Source: Klebsiella pneumoniae
GTDB taxonomy: Bacteria > Pseudomonadota > Gammaproteobacteria > Ga0077536
Reading direction: 5' to 3'
Assembly (NCBI GenBank): GCA_945873015.1
Contig: CAMCBY010000164.1
Location: 1 to 8,386, forward strand
Length of the DNA: 8,386 nt
The translations under genes and the position numbers were made by a program. Below are positions 5,465-8,386 of this stretch, one piece after another (the stretch's first letter is position 1; the number at the start of each line of letters is the position of its first letter). The notes below the pieces were generated by a model. It did no database searches. It was given only the letters and a program-made list of their open reading frames with translations, and had not been told where the DNA came from.

Positions 5465-6178
5465 ATGGGCTATCATTTCCGGCAACTGGACAACGGCAGG
5501 CGAACCGTGCCTACAACTCAATCACATAACGCAGCGCGCATTACACCGAGCAAACGCGGCAACGAACTGCTCGACGCGCTGGAAGAGATGGTTCTGCGCG
5601 AAGGCTTTGCCAGTCTTGGCGTATCCGAAATAGCCAACCGGCTTTGCTGTTCAAAACGGACGCTCTACGACCTCGCACCCAGCAAACATGCGCTGGTATT
5701 GCTGATTCTCCGGCGCTTCTTCGCGCGCATTCGTAGCGACGCGGCGCTGGCCTGCGAAACCAGCAACGACGCGCGGCAATGCATCTACGCTTATCTGCAG
5801 GTCGGGGTGCGGGCCGCAGAGCATCTCAGTCCTGCGACTGTCGCCGACATTCATTGCTGGCCACCGGCGCGCGCCATCTGGCAGGAACATGTTCGCATGC
5901 GTGTTGAAGGGCTGAGTCACCTGATCGACGGCGGCACACGCAATGGCGTGTTTCGCAAAATTCCGCCGGCCTTCGTCGCCGAGGTGGTGTTCGCAGGCAT
6001 CAACCGGCTGCGCGAACCGGATTTCTACGAATTCACCGATCTGACAATTTCCGAAGCGTTCGACGAGTTGTACAGCATGCTGCTGGCGGCGCTGACGAGA
6101 GCGGCCGCGAGCGAAAGCACAGGGGCGGCGCGGCATACGCCGCGCCCGTCAGGAGGCCCGCAACGCGCGCGTGATTGA
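5465..6178 (+). CDS. TetR/AcrR-family transcriptional regulator, 237 aa
   Basis: The N-terminal DNA-binding domain (about 31-85) fits the TetR pattern: NELLDALEEMVLREGFASL (helix 1), then GVSEIANRLCCSKRTLYDLAPSKHAL (52-77) as helix-turn-helix and helix 4. The recognition segment departs from the usual TLYxHFxSK: the aromatic after the His position is Ala (DLAPSK), and two adjacent Cys (61-62) precede it. The C-terminal ligand-binding domain (about 90-215) is all-helical and family-specific, so no ligand can be named. I chose ATG 5465 because AAAGG lies six bases before it; GTG 5507 with GGCAGG is a good alternative, giving 223 aa. The frame stays open upstream to GTG 5309, but that start lies inside the promoter region. 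The gene is divergent from the Ycf48-like gene and convergent with the 276-aa gene, overlapping its last 30 bp. It probably represses neighbouring transcription units. Confidence 0.85.
   Translation: MGYHFRQLDNGRRTVPTTQSHNAARITPSKRGNELLDALEEMVLREGFASLGVSEIANRLCCSKRTLYDLAPSKHALVLLILRRFFARIRSDAALACETSNDARQCIYAYLQVGVRAAEHLSPATVADIHCWPPARAIWQEHVRMRVEGLSHLIDGGTRNGVFRKIPPAFVAEVVFAGINRLREPDFYEFTDLTISEAFDELYSMLLAALTRAAASESTGAARHTPRPSGGPQRARD
6127..6146 (-). terminator. GC hairpin after the 276-aa gene, possible weak terminator
   Basis: GGCGCGGC (6127-6134) pairs perfectly with GCCGCGCC (6139-6146) around a 4-nt loop. It starts two bases beyond the stop of the minus-strand gene at 6149 and lies inside the 3' end of the TetR-type gene. 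On the minus strand it is followed by CCTGTGCTTTCG, so the T-tract is poor. It is plausible as a terminator at a convergent boundary. Confidence 0.35.
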
Positions 6179-6979
6179 GAGGATGGTTTCCGGCGTGGCG
6201 TCGGCGGGAATGACACCGTAAAGCAAGGCTGCGGCGGGGGCAGGCACCGGCAGCTTGCCAGCCCAGACGTCGGCTATCAGTCCACCGCCTGTCCGCGGCT
6301 TGGCGGCAGTGTCTGTCACATCCTGCAGCGCGCGGTGCGGCCACAGCAAAACATCGAGATCCAGTCCTACCGAAGTCACGCTGCCGTCGCTGTCCGCGAC
6401 CAGGGACATCGCGGTCGTCCAGCCATAATGACGCGCAACGCTGATCAAAGGCTCATAAACATCGATTTCATCGTCCGACAGCGCTTCGGTACGTGCCGTT
6501 TCCAGCAACAACGCCGCGATTGGCCGGTCGGACAAACGTCGCAGACAGGCGGCCAGCGCCGTGCCCACATCGTCCATCGCGTCAAAGTCGACATCGCCGC
6601 CGCCACCCAGCAAATCCCACGGCGCCTGCAGTTTAATCACCAGATCACAGCGCCCCTCGAATCGATGCGCCAAGGCATTCAGTGCTTCACTGACGAACTC
6701 GAAAGGCGCCGCGCTTGCAAACACGCCCGCCAGGGCGCTGGCGTCGCCGTCGTGGGTATTCATGAACGGCGCAGTGATATCGATAGCGAGACAATCGCTG
6801 CCAATCACACCCTGGGCCTGCATCAATGCTGCGGCATAACGCACCGGATCGCGATACCAGTCGCACGGGTCATTGGCGAACACGTGGCGCGCATAGGCCT
6901 CGAATTCAATCCAGCGCAGCGTCGAACCGCGCTGCGTCAGCCAGGTTTTCAGCAGTGAATCAGCCACAGCTCTTTCCAC
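6149..6979 (-). CDS. Uncharacterised protein, 276 aa, partner of HyuB-type gene
   Basis: I do not recognise this protein with confidence. The frame opens at GTG 6977-6979 and ends at TGA 6149. A second in-frame GTG at 6965-6967 has a better ribosome site (AGGTGG, 8-nt spacing) and would give 272 aa. It has no signal peptide or membrane segment, so it should be cytoplasmic. Alternating hydrophobic strands and helices (DCLAID 62-67, CDLVIKLQAP 111-120, PIAALLLE 153-160, VGLDLDVLLW 204-213, PAAALLYGVIP 248-258) suggest a TIM-barrel. The opening DPVRYAAALMQAQGVIGSDCL and the end PETILSITRALR loosely recall uroporphyrinogen-decarboxylase-like proteins, but I see no diagnostic catalytic motif. GGGGDVD (125-131) and TGGG (230-233) are possible ligand loops. 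It starts 30 nt after the HyuB-type gene, so the two are probably co-transcribed. It could be an accessory subunit or maturation factor for that enzyme. Confidence 0.8.
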   Translation of the reverse strand: MERAVADSLLKTWLTQRGSTLRWIEFEAYARHVFANDPCDWYRDPVRYAAALMQAQGVIGSDCLAIDITAPFMNTHDGDASALAGVFASAAPFEFVSEALNALAHRFEGRCDLVIKLQAPWDLLGGGGDVDFDAMDDVGTALAACLRRLSDRPIAALLLETARTEALSDDEIDVYEPLISVARHYGWTTAMSLVADSDGSVTSVGLDLDVLLWPHRALQDVTDTAAKPRTGGGLIADVWAGKLPVPAPAAALLYGVIPADATPETILSITRALRAS

Positions 6980-6982
6980 CTT

Positions 6983-7000
6983 GCCGCCATTTGTGGCGGC
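6983..7000 (-). promoter_or_regulatory. Hairpin in the gap between the HyuB-type and 276-aa genes
   Basis: A perfect 7-bp stem, GCCGCCA (6983-6989) with TGGCGGC (6994-7000), encloses a TTTG loop. It fills most of the 30-nt gap and ends three bases before the GTG at 6979. There is no T-run, so it is not a terminator. It may modulate translation initiation of the second gene or stabilise the upstream mRNA. Confidence 0.35.
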
Positions 7001-7009
7001 CGTTCACAG

Positions 7010-8386
7010 TCAGCCCTTGATCTGCGCACGAGCCGCCGCGAGTTCCGCTTCGAGCTTTTCGATACGCACATCCTTGGGGTTCCGCATCATGACCGCGACG
7101 ATGTTATCTGCCGGACAGGTATCGTGTCTGGAACCCCGGTAAATCAGACTGCGGTCTTTCCACGAGCCGTAATACGGCACACCTTCCGGCGGATGCTCGG
7201 TCTCCCAGCCCTGCACAAATTCTTTATAGGGCTTGCCGAGTTGCCGGCGCTTGGCACGCTCGGCCTCGCGTTTGGCCGTGGTCGCCGCAACATCTACAGC
7301 GCCACTCTCGGCATCGAGTATGACGTGATAAATATTGGTGACCGTATGCATTGAGATCAGATCTTCAAGGTATTCACGCGACACCGCTTCCGGCTCGCGT
7401 TCCAGCACATCACCATAACCTCCACCCGACCCCTGCGTGATCATGTAAAGCTCACCAGGCTCAGCGAACTCGAGCTGCAACCCCATGTGGTGGGTGGTGT
7501 ATTTGGCGTCCTTGAACGGCTGCTCATTCATGATCTCCTCGACCGTGAAGCGCAGCAGGTCACGATGGTCCTTCATCTCCTCGAACACGTTCACACCCTT
7601 GACCTTGCACAGTGGGTAACAGCCCGGCGCGTAGCCGCCGAAGATTCCCATTGTGGTCGGAAACTTGGAGCCGATGCTGCAGCACATATAGCCCCACATG
7701 GAGCTGTCCTTCATGGTCGCAATCTGCTGATAGCCGTGCCCACCGCGATACTTTCCGTAGCCGTTGGCGTCGCGCATCAGTTTATGCGGCACAATTTTCA
7801 TGAGCGGCACTTCTTCTTCAATCAGCTCCTGCTCGCCGATATCGGCCATCGGCGCGAAGATCGGCGCAATCGAATGTTCGCCGTCACGGTTCCAGCGCGC
7901 CGCGCCGCCCATGCCGTTGAGATCTGCACAGACATTACCGACCAGCTCACCGTACTGATTCACACCGCCATAAATGAAAGTGACAATCATGTTGTACCAA
8001 CCGGCAATCACGTCGGTGGCGCGATGGCCGGCGCTGTAGAGGAATTTCGGCACACCTATCTGCACAGCGGTGAAGCTCGGGAAAAAGGTCATCATGCTCT
8101 GCGCGTTCGGTGCGTCCGGCGAACAATGCAGTGCAGAGCGTTTGTCCGTCAGCAAGCTGATAGGTGCGAACACTGCCTGGTTACGCGGCAGATCGGGCCA
8201 CACGAAACTCAGGAATTCCTGCGCCAGCATGCCTTTCAAGGACGCCAACACGGTGTTATTGGCGCGATTCAGAAACTCGGGCGAGGAGCCGCGGAAGTCG
8301 ATGATGAGTTCATCGCCGCGTTTTTCCAGTTCGCAGCGAATCTTGATCAGGCAGTTCTCGCGCAAGGTGCCGTCAGCAAAGAGATT
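7010..8386 (-). CDS. Hydantoinase B / acetone carboxylase alpha-type subunit, C-terminal part (cut by right edge)
   Basis: The frame is open from the right edge (…NLFADGTLRENC) to TGA at 7010, giving 458 visible residues. A TTG at 8365 is internal, not a start. Family hallmarks are visible: RGDELIIDFRGSSPEF (23-38), GYGKYRGGHGYQQI (209-222) and TQGSGGGYGDVLEREPEAV (317-335). These belong to the hydantoinase B/oxoprolinase family (HyuB, PF02538), which includes N-methylhydantoinase B and the alpha subunits of acetone and acetophenone carboxylases. Such enzymes couple ATP use in a HyuA-type partner to hydrolysis of a cyclic amide or carboxylation of a ketone. The partner is not in the window and should lie to the right. 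The last 25 residues (RIEKLEAELAAARAQ) form a short predicted coiled coil, perhaps an assembly tail. The 276-aa gene follows after 30 nt. Substrate cannot be decided from this fragment. Confidence 0.9.
   Translation of the reverse strand, partial: NLFADGTLRENCLIKIRCELEKRGDELIIDFRGSSPEFLNRANNTVLASLKGMLAQEFLSFVWPDLPRNQAVFAPISLLTDKRSALHCSPDAPNAQSMMTFFPSFTAVQIGVPKFLYSAGHRATDVIAGWYNMIVTFIYGGVNQYGELVGNVCADLNGMGGAARWNRDGEHSIAPIFAPMADIGEQELIEEEVPLMKIVPHKLMRDANGYGKYRGGHGYQQIATMKDSSMWGYMCCSIGSKFPTTMGIFGGYAPGCYPLCKVKGVNVFEEMKDHRDLLRFTVEEIMNEQPFKDAKYTTHHMGLQLEFAEPGELYMITQGSGGGYGDVLEREPEAVSREYLEDLISMHTVTNIYHVILDAESGAVDVAATTAKREAERAKRRQLGKPYKEFVQGWETEHPPEGVPYYGSWKDRSLIYRGSRHDTCPADNIVAVMMRNPKDVRIEKLEAELAAARAQIKG

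Noticed and set aside
6335..6958. Plus-strand frame of 207 codons opposite the 276-aa gene
   Set aside because: Considered because the minus-strand gene is unrecognised. The minus frame has coherent strand/helix patterning and operon spacing, while the plus frame is Gln/Arg/His-rich and lacks a ribosome site.
8363..8365. TTG as start of the HyuB-type gene
   Set aside because: The frame is open to the window edge and the upstream residues (NLFADGT) continue sensibly into a conserved part of the family, so the true start lies outside the window.
1..8386. CRISPR array, tRNA/rRNA, insertion sequence or attachment site
   Set aside because: No regularly spaced repeats, no recognisable RNA gene, no transposase and no terminal inverted repeats or target duplications were seen by reading both strands.

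Overview
The window looks like the chromosome of a proteobacterium, probably a gammaproteobacterium or betaproteobacterium. It is moderately GC-rich, with long low-density intergenic regions. It pairs DUF1302-type outer-membrane proteins with a Ycf48-like secreted beta-propeller, a combination I associate with proteobacteria that metabolise hydrophobic compounds. The assignment rests on gene content only; no rRNA, tRNA or other phylogenetic marker is present.

Layout, left to right: the 5' part of a DUF1302-family gene on the minus strand (1-564, cut by the left edge); a 594-nt gap holding its promoter region and the terminator of the next gene; a complete second DUF1302 paralogue of 770 aa (minus, 1159-3471); a 375-nt gap with that gene's promoter, a doubled operator-like repeat and the terminator of the next gene; a secreted Ycf48/BNR-repeat protein (minus, 3847-4917); a 547-nt divergent control region with a near-consensus sigma70 promoter; a TetR/AcrR-type regulator (plus, 5465-6178); an unrecognised 276-aa protein (minus, 6149-6979) overlapping the regulator tail to tail; and the C-terminal part of a hydantoinase B / acetone-carboxylase-alpha-type protein (minus, 7010-8386, cut by the right edge).

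The minus-strand genes fall into two groups. On the right, the HyuB-type carboxylase/hydrolase subunit and the 276-aa protein sit 30 nt apart and probably form one operon. On the left, the Ycf48-like protein and two DUF1302 proteins look like cell-envelope components, predicted periplasmic propeller plus outer-membrane barrels. In related bacteria such genes often accompany DUF1329 and MMPL/RND genes, which are not in this window. The TetR-type regulator between the groups is the natural candidate to control one or both. A working model is an inducible catabolic locus for a hydrophobic ketone, lactam or similar compound with its own envelope transport set. The substrate cannot be read from the sequence.

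The most informative non-coding signal comes from comparing the upstream regions of the two DUF1302 paralogues. Several short blocks are conserved at matched offsets (TGTTGTG, TTGACAGC, CGTAAT, CCAGAT, GGGGTTCC, GAGGAGAG). Between the presumed promoter and the start codon, gene 2 alone carries extra sequence with the palindrome GAACAATTGTTC and a second imperfect copy. This suggests duplicated genes that share a promoter architecture but may answer to different regulators.
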